Positions 42,772 to 51,180 of a stretch of 64,000 bases of DNA are shown here, one piece after another (position 1 is the stretch's first letter; every line of letters starts with the position of its first letter). The stretch is from JACKFB01 sp041389525 (GTDB taxonomy: Bacteria > Myxococcota_A > UBA9042 > PHBI01 > JACKFB01): contig JAWKRR010000023.1 in assembly GCA_041389525.1 (NCBI GenBank), positions 1 through 64,000 of the forward strand, written 5' to 3'. The notes beneath the pieces were generated by a model. It ran no database searches, was not told the origin of the DNA, and saw only the letters and a list, made by a program, of their open reading frames with translations. The position numbers and the translations under genes were made by a program.

Positions 42772-43815
42772 GTGACCGACCACCAGCTCCTCAAGCTGAA
42801 CACCGCCCTGCTGGGCGCCGTCGTCGCGCTCGGCTTCGGCGCCGCCCTGGCGATGGCGCGCCCGGTCATCCTGCCCTTCGCCATCGCGCTGCTGGCCGCC
42901 TTCGCCGTCGAGCCGCTGGTGCGCGCCCTCGAGCGCTTTCGCATCCCCCGCTGGCTCGGCGCCCTCACCGTCGTCAGCCTCATCTTCGTGACCATGGGCA
43001 CGATGGTCGCGATCGTCGTGAGCACCCTCGAGCAGTTCCGCGCCCGCGTCCCCCACTACCTCGAGCTGATGCAGGGCTACCTCGAAGGGCTGGCCCTCCC
43101 ACGCGAGATCGCCGAGCGCTTCCGCGTCAGCGACACGGCCTTCTGGAGCCAGCTCTTCCCCGTCGACTCCATGGTCAACAGCATCGGCTCCATCGCCCGG
43201 GCCGGCGTCGGCGGCCTCGCCAGCTTCACCCTCGTCCTGCTCATCACGGTCGCGCTGATCATCGCGCGAAAGAGCGTCGACGAGCGCCTCCGCCGCGCGG
43301 CCGGCAGCGCCACCGGTCGCGGCGAAGACACCGCCCGCGTCATCAACGCCATCGACGCCGGCATCCAGACCTACATGGCGCTCAAGACCGGCCTCTCGGT
43401 CGCGTTCGGACTCAGCCTCTTCGCCGTGCTGAGCATCTTCGGCGTCGACTTCGCCGTGCTCTGGGGCTTCTTGGCCTTCCTGCTCAACTACATCCCTACG
43501 GTCGGCCCCGCGCTGGCCGCCGCCCCCGGTGTGGTCATCCTCTGGCTGCTGCACGGCCAGAGCACAGGTTTCGCGGTGGTCGGCACCGTCTCGATCATCG
43601 CGGTGCCCTTCCTGTTCGGGAACCTCATCGAGCCCAAGCTCTTCGGCGACAGCCTCAACCTGAACTTCTTCGCCGTGCTCTTCGCGCTCTTGCTCTGGGG
43701 CTTCTTGTGGGGCGTCGCCGGCGCCTTCATCTCGGTACCCATCATCATGGCGGTCTCGGTGATCTGCCGCGAGGTGCCGGCCCTGCGCGTCATCCACGAG
43801 CTCCTGCGCGCCTGA
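42772..43815 (+). CDS. AI-2E/UPF0118 family membrane protein
   Basis: A 347-residue membrane protein with about eight helices, of the family containing TqsA and PerM. It has PVILPFAIALLAAFAVEPLV at the N-terminus, an extracytoplasmic or amphipathic middle (about 75-150), and the conserved C-terminal helices with LWGFLAFLLNYIPTVGPALA, a hallmark of the family, and PFLFGNLIEPKLFGDSLNLN. Members export autoinducer-2 or act as Na+/H+ antiporters; the cargo here cannot be told. The start is GTG 42772. Confidence 0.92.
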   Translation: MTDHQLLKLNTALLGAVVALGFGAALAMARPVILPFAIALLAAFAVEPLVRALERFRIPRWLGALTVVSLIFVTMGTMVAIVVSTLEQFRARVPHYLELMQGYLEGLALPREIAERFRVSDTAFWSQLFPVDSMVNSIGSIARAGVGGLASFTLVLLITVALIIARKSVDERLRRAAGSATGRGEDTARVINAIDAGIQTYMALKTGLSVAFGLSLFAVLSIFGVDFAVLWGFLAFLLNYIPTVGPALAAAPGVVILWLLHGQSTGFAVVGTVSIIAVPFLFGNLIEPKLFGDSLNLNFFAVLFALLLWGFLWGVAGAFISVPIIMAVSVICREVPALRVIHELLRA

Positions 43816-43871
43816 GGGCGGCGACGGCGCCAGCGAAGCCAGCCCGAGATCCTTCGAATCGCCAGATCCTA

Positions 43872-44384
43872 TCAGCGCGTTCGGGGCAGCAGCTCGGCGA
43901 AGTTGCAGGGGCGGTGCGTGATGTCCAGCTGCGAGAGCAGGATCTCGTCCCACGCGGTCCGGCACGCCCCGGTCGAGCCCGGCAGCGCGAAGATCAGCGT
44001 GCCCCGCGCCAAGCCCGCCGTGGCTCGCGACTGGATGGTCGAGGTCCCGATGTCGCGAAAGCTCAGCCAGCGAAAGAGCTCGCCGAAGCCCGGGATCATC
44101 TTGTCGCAGACGGCTTCGACCACCTCGGGGGTGACGTCGCGCAGGGTGATGCCCGTGCCGCCGGTCGCCAGCACGACGTCCACGGCGGCGTCCTCGATGA
44201 ACTCTTCAAGCGCAGCCCCGATGGCGGCTGGCTCGTCGACCACGATGCGCTTCTGCAGCACGCGGTGGCCGGCCGCAGAAGCCCGCTCGACCAGCAGGCG
44301 CCCCGACGTGTCGGTGTCCTCGGTGCGCGTGTCCGAGATGGTCAGCACCGCGATGCCCAGCCCGGCGTCGGGCGACGCGCTCAC
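43872..44384 (-). CDS. moaB: Molybdenum cofactor protein MoaB/MogA type
   Basis: A 170-residue MoCF-fold protein that binds molybdopterin and may adenylate it. Visible: IAVLTISDTRTEDTDTSGR, DVVLATGGTGITLRDVTPEV, MIPGFGELFRWLSF, TSTIQSRATAGLARGTLIFA and LPGSTGACRTAWDEIL. No ATG suits the start; GTG 44384 gives the normal length and lies 7 bases after the preceding lipoprotein stop. No other molybdenum cofactor gene is nearby. Confidence 0.92.
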   Translation of the reverse strand: MSASPDAGLGIAVLTISDTRTEDTDTSGRLLVERASAAGHRVLQKRIVVDEPAAIGAALEEFIEDAAVDVVLATGGTGITLRDVTPEVVEAVCDKMIPGFGELFRWLSFRDIGTSTIQSRATAGLARGTLIFALPGSTGACRTAWDEILLSQLDITHRPCNFAELLPRTR

Positions 44385-44391
44385 GCCGGCC

Positions 44392-45459
44392 TCACTGGCA
44401 GTCGAAGGCGAGGGCGCTCTGGTCCCACTTGCACTTCTCGCCGGTCTGCGTGCAGTCGAGGGAGTAGAGCACCTTGCTGGCGCAGAACCACAGCGTGTTC
44501 CCCTGGCACTCGCCGGCCGCCGTGATGCTGCCGCAGTTCGCGCCTTGCTCGGGCTTGCACTTGCCCGCCGCGCACGCCCAGCCCGTCGAGCAGCCCGGCG
44601 CGCAGATGCCGCCGCACCCGTCGTCACCGCAGAGCTTGCCGTCGCAGCTTGGGACGCAGGGCCCCTTGTCGGAGCACTGGTACTTCTTCGCGTTCGGGTC
44701 GTAGGTGCACTTGTGATTCGGCGCCTGCGAGCAGTCGTTCTCAACCAGCTTTGTGAAGTTCTCACACCACACCGCGGAGTTCCCCTGGCACTCGCCCTCG
44801 GCGGTGACGGTCCCGCACGGACCCAGGATGCACGCGCCCAGGTCGCAGATCTTCGGCGACGCGCAGTTCCCGCAGGTGCTGCCACAGCCGTCGGTGCCGC
44901 AGACCTTGTCTTCGCAGTCGGGGACGCAGTCCTTCTCGTGACAGAGCTGGTCGACCTCGCCGCACTCAAGCTCACCGCTGCACTCGCCGCACAAGCCCCC
45001 GCAGCCGTCGGACCCGCAGGACTTGCCGTCGCACTGCTTCACGCAGATCGCCACGCACTGGCCAAACTCGTTGCACACCTGCGGGTGCGAGCAGAAGCCG
45101 CAGAGGCTGCCGCAGCCGTCGGGCCCGCAGATGCGGCCGTTGCAGTCGGGCACGCAGGGGGTGTCGGCCTTGGGGACGTCCGGCGTCGAGATGTCGGGCG
45201 TCGTCTCGGCGGGCTCGGTGTCTGCGGGCTTGGTGTCCTCGGTGGGGGTGTCCGTCGTGGCGTCCGGCTCCACCGTCGTGTCTGGCTGCACGTCAGGCGC
45301 GACCACGACGTCCGGGATGACCACCGGCACGTCGGTGAACCCCACGTCGGGCGTCGTGTTGGATTCGTCTGCCTCTTTCACCGTCGGCTCGCACGAGACC
45401 AGCGCGGCGGTGAGGATCAACAGGCTGAAAATAAGACCGAGTGGGCGTCGTAATTCCAT
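44392..45459 (-). CDS. Cys-rich lipoprotein with DGCGG repeats
   Basis: A 355-residue lipoprotein (lipid Cys23, LTAALVSC). A Thr/Pro/Asp spacer (about 24-95) leads to a Cys-rich region with four copies of a C..C(D/N)GK.CG.DGCGG.CG.C unit (CVPDCNGRICGPDGCGS, CVKQCDGKSCGSDGCGG, CVPDCEDKVCGTDGCGS, CVPSCDGKLCGDDGCGG). Two copies of a second unit of about 45 residues (CGTVTAEGECQGNSAVWC and CGSITAAGECQGNTLWFC) follow. These are typical of secreted Myxococcota proteins and must be disulfide-bonded or metal-bound. ATG 45459 starts the signal; the longer frame upstream is a shadow of purD. Confidence 0.85.
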   Translation of the reverse strand: MELRRPLGLIFSLLILTAALVSCEPTVKEADESNTTPDVGFTDVPVVIPDVVVAPDVQPDTTVEPDATTDTPTEDTKPADTEPAETTPDISTPDVPKADTPCVPDCNGRICGPDGCGSLCGFCSHPQVCNEFGQCVAICVKQCDGKSCGSDGCGGLCGECSGELECGEVDQLCHEKDCVPDCEDKVCGTDGCGSTCGNCASPKICDLGACILGPCGTVTAEGECQGNSAVWCENFTKLVENDCSQAPNHKCTYDPNAKKYQCSDKGPCVPSCDGKLCGDDGCGGICAPGCSTGWACAAGKCKPEQGANCGSITAAGECQGNTLWFCASKVLYSLDCTQTGEKCKWDQSALAFDCQ

Positions 45460-45555
45460 GGCGCACAAAGTAGCGGGCGGGCGAACTGAACGCCAGCCCA
45501 AGAAGCGCGGACCGCGCGCCTTGCGCCAGCGCGGCGGGTGCGGTCGACTCGCGCG

Positions 45556-46854
45556 ATGGGAGCTGGCCAAACACCCGGGCGCGCTCGCGTCTTGCTCATC
45601 GGCGGCGGCGCGCGCAACCACGCGCTGGCCGAGGCGCTGCGGAACAGCCCCTCGGTCGCCGAGGTCGTCTTGGCCCCCGGCACCTCGGGGCTCGAACGCC
45701 GCGGCTACGCGACCGCGCCGGTGGCGACGCAGGATCTGCCGGGCCTCGTCGAGCACGCCATGCTGGAGGGCTACGATCTCAGCGTCGTCGGCCCGAACAC
45801 GCCGCTTGTGGACGGCATCGTCGACCGCTTCGAGGCCGAGGGCTTGCCGATCTTCGGCCCCACCCGCGCGGCGGCCCGACTGGAGGGCTCGAAGTCCCAC
45901 GCGCGCTTGCTGATGAGCCGCCTCGGCATCCCGACCCCGCGCTTCGCCATCTGCGACAACGTCCACCGCGCGATGCACATGGCGCGCACCCAGCGCTGGG
46001 CGCGGGTCTTCAAAGTGGACGGCATCGCCTACGAAAAAGGCGTGCGGGTCACCCACGAGCTCGCCGAAGCCGAGCAGGCGCTCCAGGACATCCTGGTCGA
46101 GAACATCTACGGCCTGGAGTCCGATCGCATCGTGGTCGAGGAGCGCATCGACGGCGTCGAGATCACCGTCTGCGCCATGAGCGACGGCCACCACGTCGAG
46201 ATGCTGGGCCATGTGCTGAACCACCCGCGGCTGCTGGCCGGCGACACCGGCCCACCCAGCCGCGGCATGGGCCAGGTCTCGCCGGCGCCGCAGCTTAGCG
46301 ACGCCGTGTACCACCGGCTTCGCGACCAGGTCGTCATCCCCACGGTGCGCGCGATGGAGGACGCTGAGACCCCGCTGCGAGGCGCCCTCTTCGTCGACTT
46401 CATGCTGGTCGACGGCGAGCCCTACGCCATCGACTACAACGTCCGCTTCGGCGACCCGGCCACCCAGACCCTGCTGCACAGTTGGTCGGGCGACTTCTAC
46501 CGCGTGCTGCAGGCCTGCCGCGGTCAGGGCGACTTGCAGGCCGCGGTCGCCGGCCTCCGCCACGATCCCCGCCCCCGCGTCACCCTGGTCGCGGTCTGTC
46601 AGGGCTACCCCGGGCGCCGCCTCCGAGGCGCCAAGATCACCGTCGACACCTCGGTGTTCGACGCCGACCCAGACCTCGCGCTCTACGAAGACGGCGTCCG
46701 CGCGACCGAGGATCGCCTCGAGACCACCGGCGGCCGCGCCTACACCGTCGTGGCCGCGGGAGACACCATCGCCGACGCCCGCGCCCGCGCCTACCGCGGG
46801 ATCGCCGCCATCCACTTCGAAGGCATGCACTACCGCGCCGATATTGGCCTCTAG
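45556..46854 (+). CDS. purD: Phosphoribosylamine-glycine ligase, divergent
   Basis: A 432-residue ATP-grasp enzyme that joins 5-phosphoribosylamine and glycine in purine synthesis. It has LIGGGARNHALAEALRNSP at the N-terminus, GPNTPLVDGIVDRFEAEGLP, SKSHARLLMSRLGIPTP, VVEERIDGVEITV and the metal site DYNVRFGDPATQTLL. The normally strict KADGLAAGKGV block is VDGIAYEKGVRV here, so specificity may differ. ATG 45556 is preferred over GTG 45538. It stands alone, divergent from the lipoprotein gene, and no other pur gene is present. Confidence 0.85.
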   Translation: MGAGQTPGRARVLLIGGGARNHALAEALRNSPSVAEVVLAPGTSGLERRGYATAPVATQDLPGLVEHAMLEGYDLSVVGPNTPLVDGIVDRFEAEGLPIFGPTRAAARLEGSKSHARLLMSRLGIPTPRFAICDNVHRAMHMARTQRWARVFKVDGIAYEKGVRVTHELAEAEQALQDILVENIYGLESDRIVVEERIDGVEITVCAMSDGHHVEMLGHVLNHPRLLAGDTGPPSRGMGQVSPAPQLSDAVYHRLRDQVVIPTVRAMEDAETPLRGALFVDFMLVDGEPYAIDYNVRFGDPATQTLLHSWSGDFYRVLQACRGQGDLQAAVAGLRHDPRPRVTLVAVCQGYPGRRLRGAKITVDTSVFDADPDLALYEDGVRATEDRLETTGGRAYTVVAAGDTIADARARAYRGIAAIHFEGMHYRADIGL

Positions 46855-46879
46855 CCACCGCTCGAAGCCGCCGTCGAGG

Positions 46880-46909
46880 TTGACACTCCACGCGTCGCGG
46901 TGCTAGGCA
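46880..46909 (+). promoter_or_regulatory. Promoter of tRNA-Arg
   Basis: TTGACA (46880-46885), an 18-base spacer and TAGGCA (46904-46909), ending 11 bases before the tRNA. The -35 is perfect; the -10 is weaker, TAGGCA. The same transcript may continue into the YhbY-like gene. Confidence 0.6.
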
Positions 46910-46920
46910 ACGCGGCCTCT

Positions 46921-46994
46921 GCGCGGTTAGCTCAGCTGGATAGAGCGTCGGCCTCCGGAGCCGAAGGCCATGGGTTCGAATCCCGTACCGCGTA
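46921..46994 (+). tRNA. tRNA-Arg (anticodon CCG)
   Basis: A 74-base cloverleaf. Acceptor GCGCGGT pairs with ACCGCGT (one G-T pair), the D arm contains AGCTCAGCTGGATAGAGC, the anticodon stem TCGGC/GCCGA encloses loop CTCCGGA with anticodon CCG, and the T arm is ATGGG-TTCGAAT-CCCGT. The discriminator is A and no CCA is encoded. It reads CGG, a frequent arginine codon at this GC content. Confidence 0.97.
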
Positions 46995-47103
46995 CCGGCG
47001 CGAGGCGGGCGGGGTGTCGTCATCGACGCGCACTTCGCCCGCCTCGCTCCATTTCTGGGCACTGACCTCGCGGTTTTCGCGCCCGACTTTACGAGAGGAC
47101 CGC

Positions 47104-47790
47104 ATGCAGAAGGTCGCACGGGCCGCGATTCGGCGGCTGACTCTGGCTCCGGGGACGCGCGTCTCGCTGGCGCTCGATGACGCCGCGCTGCGGGAGTCTG
47201 TCGAGAGCTTGCTACAGTCCGCCGGCGCTGAGATTGCCGAGGATGGGCCGGTCTCGGGCGCCCTCGTCGAGGTCGCGGATCTGGACGGGCCGTTGGTGCC
47301 CGAAGCCGCCCAGGCTGCCCTTGAGCGCCTCGAGGCCGGCGGCGCGCTAGCTCTGATCATCCGGGCCCGCGCGGTCGGTCGCTCCGTGGAGTCGCTGGCC
47401 GAGCTTTGGAAGCCGCGACTGCTGCTGCAACGCGCTCACGGCGAGGGCCTCGACGGCACCATCATCATCTCCGGTCCGCGCCGGGCGCCGCTTGCGAGTG
47501 CCGAGCGAAAGCGGCTGCGCGGGCTGGCTCATTCGATCGAGCCCTCGGTCCTGATCGGCAAGGCCGGGCTGACCGACGACGTGGTCGAGGCCGCGCTGGC
47601 TGCCGTCGAGCGCCACGGGCTCATCAAGGTGAAGCTGACGCCCCAGGCCGACCTGGACAAGCACGCCGCCGCTCGCGACATCGCGTTCGCCACGGGCAGC
47701 GACCTCGTCCAGCAGATCGGCAAGACCGCGCTGCTCTTTCGGCCGGACGTCGCCCTGGAGCCGCCGGTCAAGCGCAGCGGGCGCCGCTAG
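47104..47790 (+). CDS. YhbY/CRM-domain RNA-binding protein with extra N-terminal domain
   Basis: A 228-residue protein. The C-terminal 95 residues are a CRM (CRS1-YhbY) RNA-binding domain: LASAERKRLRGLAHSIEPSV, LIGKAGLTDDVVEAALAAVE, HGLIKVKL and LVQQIGKTALLFRP. E. coli YhbY, only this domain, binds pre-50S particles. The first about 130 residues (VSLALDDAALRESVESLLQS, RLEAGGALALIIRARAVGRS) are an alpha/beta part I cannot name. ATG 47104 follows GAGAGGA. The link to ribosome assembly is from the CRM family; the added domain could change the target. Confidence 0.85.
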   Translation: MQKVARAAIRRLTLAPGTRVSLALDDAALRESVESLLQSAGAEIAEDGPVSGALVEVADLDGPLVPEAAQAALERLEAGGALALIIRARAVGRSVESLAELWKPRLLLQRAHGEGLDGTIIISGPRRAPLASAERKRLRGLAHSIEPSVLIGKAGLTDDVVEAALAAVERHGLIKVKLTPQADLDKHAAARDIAFATGSDLVQQIGKTALLFRPDVALEPPVKRSGRR

Positions 47791-47811
47791 TTCAGCCGTG
47801 GCGCCGGCCCT

Positions 47812-50358
47812 CTACGGGCTGGACCGCCCGCTGCGCTCGATAAGCCAGACCGCATCGACGAGCGCCAGCTCGAGATCGTATCCCGGTGTTTGAGATGCTG
47901 GGACGATGTGCAGCTCTGGAGCGGCGTCAGCGTCGGCGCGTGTCTCGACGGCGACCAGGATCCGCCCCTCGGCGCGCAGGAGGCGGCCGAGCTCGGGGAA
48001 GGTCAGGGCCCGCCGCTGCAGGATCTCGGGCGATAACTGGCGGCGCCGAAGGTCGTGACCGCCGGGGCTGAGCAGCTCGCTGTAGAGCGGGTAGAAGCCG
48101 GGGACGGCGGCGGCTTGAAAGGCGAACCAGGCGCGCAGCTCCTGACTTGAGAAGACCGCGATCTGCGCGTCCGCGCCGACCCGCTCGACGTAGCGACGGT
48201 GCAGGTGGCGGCGCAGTGAGCTCTCGGTGACGGCGGCGACGACGCGAAAGCCGGGGCGGAAGCCGCCATCTTCGGCCTGGAGCTCGGCCAACTTCAGCAC
48301 TGACATCGCGGTCCGGCCGTCGGAACGCTCGGTCGGCGCGGCGAGGTAGATGACGGCGTCCATGTCGCGCACATGGGCGCCCGAGCCGGGGAGCTCGGCC
48401 AGCACGCGCTCCGAGGTCCAGTCGGCCGCGTGGACGGTGAGGCGCCCGCACGCGGGCCCGCCGCCTGAGGGCTGGAAGGTGAGGGCGCCGTCGTCTGCGG
48501 GCCGAAACACACCGCCCGGCCCGCCGACGCCGGCGCGCGAGGCGATGATGCGGCGCTCGGCGCGGCGGTCGTGGAAGGCCTGTAGCGCCGCGTCGTCATC
48601 GACGAGCAAGGTCACGACGACGCCCGGGTGCGCCCGCATGAGCGCCTCGCAGAGGTCGAAGCTGGCGGCGCGGGAGCCGCAGATGAGCGCGCGGTCGATG
48701 GCCGCGAAGGGCGCGTTTAGGACGGAGGCGACTGGGTTTTCGGAGGGAGAGGGGGCTGCGCTGGCCGCGGACCCTACGCGGGCGGCGAGGGCGCGGGTGA
48801 CGCGGAAGCTCGGCGAGATGGCGAAGAAGCCGACGGCGTCCGCGGGCGCTGGGCCAGGGCCGGGGGCGAGGTGGACCGTGGGGGAGACGAGGGCCGCGGT
48901 CGGGTCGCGGTCGGCCGCGGTGAGCCAGGCGATGGGCACGCAGGGCTCGCGGGGGTGGGCGGTGGCGAGCTGCGAGAGCGCCTCGAAATCGGGCCAGCGG
49001 CCGGGGAGGGGGAGGGCGGCGAGGTCACGGGAACCGAAGAGATAGCTGTAGGATTCGTGGCCTTTGCTGGTGAGCAGGGCCACGAGGAGGGCGGCGAGGC
49101 CGGGCTCGCGGACGACGGCGCTGACGAAGAGGCCGATGAGCTGTTCGGAGGGGACGGTGACGGTGTGCGGGCCACCGGCGACGCGGGCGGCGCCCAGGTT
49201 TCCGGGGTCGAGGACCTCGGCGACGACCAGGACGCGGCGGGCGGAGTCGCGCGGGGTGGCGGTGATGTCGCGGACGCTGAGGATGAGGCCGAGGGTGGCG
49301 GCGTCGGGGCTTGGGGATTGCGGGTCCGCGAGGAGCAGGACGCGCTTGGCGGCGTCGACGTCGACGCGTTCGAGGTAGCCCTCTTCGCCGGCGTGGCCGT
49401 GGCGGTAGACGACGCGGCTGAGGGCGGGATCGTCGAGGAAGTGCGGGCGCATCTCGGTTTCGCCGACCACGGCGAAGTGGGGGCGCATGGCGGACTTGTG
49501 GTAGTGGGCCATCAGCTCTTCGAGCAGCGGGCGGGTGGCGCCGTTGACGCCGACGACGACGGTGTGGCCGCTGAGGCCGGCAGGGCGGTTGGCGGCGATG
49601 TCGATGACCTCGCGGACGACGTCGGTGCCGAGGCCGATGAGGAAGCTGACCAAGAAGAGGCCGAAGACGGTGAGGCCCAAGCTGACGGCGACCACGGCGA
49701 GGTCTGAGGGGTCGCTGAGCATATTTCCGGGGTCTTGGACCTGGCGAAACGCCCACCAGAGGCGGACGACGAAGTGGGAGTCGTGGTCGGTGGCCGCGCC
49801 GTCGCCGTCGAAGTCGACGCGGTCCGCGGTGAGGTGGTCGAGCAGCACGGTGCCGCAGAAGGAGACGAGGGCGACGGCACCCCCCATCAGCGCGACTTTG
49901 CGGGCGCGTTCTCGGCGGAGCAGCACGGCGCGGAGGTCCGAGATGAGGGTGGACCAGTAGCGGATGAGGAGGACGAGGCGGGCGAGGCGGAAGAGCCGGA
50001 GCCAGCGGGAGTCGGGGATGCCGAGCACGCCGGGGAAGAACGAGGCGAGGGCGGCGGCGTCCAGGAGGAGGAAGCCGCTGCGGCGGGCGAGGACCAGCCA
50101 GCGCGGGAGGTCAGCGGGCTCGTCGTCGAGGCGCGGGGCGTGCAGCGCCACACTGCGCAGGGCAAGCTCGACGGTGAAGAGGGTCAGGAAGGCCCAGGTC
50201 GCCCACGGGGGCAGCTCGAGGGGCAGCAGGCTGAGCACGATGGCCGCGCCGATGCAAAGACGCACGACGGGTAGCTCGACCAGCGCGTGGGCCTGGAGCG
50301 GGGCGCGCGCGATGTGGCGGGCCAGCGGACGTGCTCGCTCGGAGCCGGCGCGGTTCAA
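47812..50358 (-). CDS. CASTOR/POLLUX-like ion channel with EF-hand-like loop
   Basis: About 848 residues. An N-terminal membrane part has several helices, including an Arg-studded one (SRWLRLFRLARLVLLIRYW, about 118-135), then an acidic extracytoplasmic loop DFDGDGAATDHD (182-193) matching a 12-position EF-hand, and WWAFRQVQDPGN (201-212), like the ADSGN pore region of plant CASTOR/POLLUX channels. A long cytoplasmic part has RCK-type Rossmann folds (HTVVVGVNGATRPLLEELMA). It is probably a ligand- or Ca2+-gated cation channel. It starts at TTG 50358, overlapping the preceding stop (TTGA), so its translation is coupled to the MBL protein. Confidence 0.75.
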   Translation of the reverse strand: MNRAGSERARPLARHIARAPLQAHALVELPVVRLCIGAAIVLSLLPLELPPWATWAFLTLFTVELALRSVALHAPRLDDEPADLPRWLVLARRSGFLLLDAAALASFFPGVLGIPDSRWLRLFRLARLVLLIRYWSTLISDLRAVLLRRERARKVALMGGAVALVSFCGTVLLDHLTADRVDFDGDGAATDHDSHFVVRLWWAFRQVQDPGNMLSDPSDLAVVAVSLGLTVFGLFLVSFLIGLGTDVVREVIDIAANRPAGLSGHTVVVGVNGATRPLLEELMAHYHKSAMRPHFAVVGETEMRPHFLDDPALSRVVYRHGHAGEEGYLERVDVDAAKRVLLLADPQSPSPDAATLGLILSVRDITATPRDSARRVLVVAEVLDPGNLGAARVAGGPHTVTVPSEQLIGLFVSAVVREPGLAALLVALLTSKGHESYSYLFGSRDLAALPLPGRWPDFEALSQLATAHPREPCVPIAWLTAADRDPTAALVSPTVHLAPGPGPAPADAVGFFAISPSFRVTRALAARVGSAASAAPSPSENPVASVLNAPFAAIDRALICGSRAASFDLCEALMRAHPGVVVTLLVDDDAALQAFHDRRAERRIIASRAGVGGPGGVFRPADDGALTFQPSGGGPACGRLTVHAADWTSERVLAELPGSGAHVRDMDAVIYLAAPTERSDGRTAMSVLKLAELQAEDGGFRPGFRVVAAVTESSLRRHLHRRYVERVGADAQIAVFSSQELRAWFAFQAAAVPGFYPLYSELLSPGGHDLRRRQLSPEILQRRALTFPELGRLLRAEGRILVAVETRADADAAPELHIVPASQTPGYDLELALVDAVWLIERSGRSSP

Positions 50359-51092
50359 CGGCCGAGCGGGAGCTTCATGAAGTCGAAGGCGACGTCGGCG
50401 CGGTGGTAGATGCGTCGGACGGCCGCGCTGGCGAGGCTGTGAGGCGGTGCGGAGCGGCCGATGTCCGTGAAGTAGATGGACTCGTTTTCGCCCGCGACAT
50501 AGTCGGTCAGGTGGTTCAGCGCGCCGCGATGGGTCGGCAGATCCTTGTCCCAGCCGGCCGCGTCGACGACGAGGATGTCGTTGCCCTTGAAGAAGCGCTC
50601 CGATTCCGCAGGGATGTGCTTGAAATCCGAGGCGTAGGTGACCTTCTTCTTCCCGGTGTCGAAGTGGTAGCCGTAGTTCGGGCGGGTGTTGTCGCCGGAG
50701 GTGGTCTCGAGCGCGAAGGCGGTCACCTCGATGTCGCCGAAGGGCAGCGGGGTCCCGGGGACCAGGCGCATGTGCTCGAGGGTCGTGAAGGGGCCGTAGC
50801 GCTCGACGGACTCAGCCCAGAGGTCATCGGGCGCGAGGAAGGGCAGCGCGTGCTCGCTCCACTTGTCGAGCTTGCCGAGGCCGCCTGCGGCGTCGCGGCT
50901 GGCGTTGACCACCGTGACCCCAGTGACCGAGAGGGCGGCGTCGATCTGCTCGTCGAAGTCGTGGGTGCAGTCGATCAGCACGTAAGTCGCGATGTTCTGC
51001 ATCAGCGCGGACGAGCGCCGGCGGTAGTTGCGGCCGGCCAGGTCGGTGATGGGGGTCGAGGGGCCGGTGCCGAGGAACTGAAAGTAGGCCAT
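50355..51092 (-). CDS. Metallo-beta-lactamase-fold protein without HxHxDH motif
   Basis: A 245-residue protein with the MBL-fold layout of the PhnP/RNase Z-like group: FQFLGTGPSTPI, RRSSALMQNIATYVLIDCTH, YGYHFDTGKKKVTYASDFKH and GNDILVVDAAGWD. Where active members have THxHxDHxxGL, this protein has VVNASRDAAGGL (61-72), so the main zinc ligands are missing; His44, His159 and His188 remain but do not rebuild the site. It is probably non-hydrolytic or uses another chemistry, possibly as a ligand sensor. Coupled translation with the channel gene supports a shared job. Start ATG 51092. Confidence 0.72.
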   Translation of the reverse strand: MAYFQFLGTGPSTPITDLAGRNYRRRSSALMQNIATYVLIDCTHDFDEQIDAALSVTGVTVVNASRDAAGGLGKLDKWSEHALPFLAPDDLWAESVERYGPFTTLEHMRLVPGTPLPFGDIEVTAFALETTSGDNTRPNYGYHFDTGKKKVTYASDFKHIPAESERFFKGNDILVVDAAGWDKDLPTHRGALNHLTDYVAGENESIYFTDIGRSAPPHSLASAAVRRIYHRADVAFDFMKLPLGR

Positions 51093-51180
51093 GAAATCCG
51101 CCGTGTATGGGTCGCGTCAGGGGAGGGGGAGCGTCGGCGCGGAGAGGGGGCGCCATAGCGGTCGCCGTGGCTCGCGTGGC

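Noticed and set aside
46921..46994. tRNA-Arg as an integration site for an island
   Set aside because: No second copy of the tRNA 3' end and no integrase within the window; flanking genes are ordinary chromosome genes.
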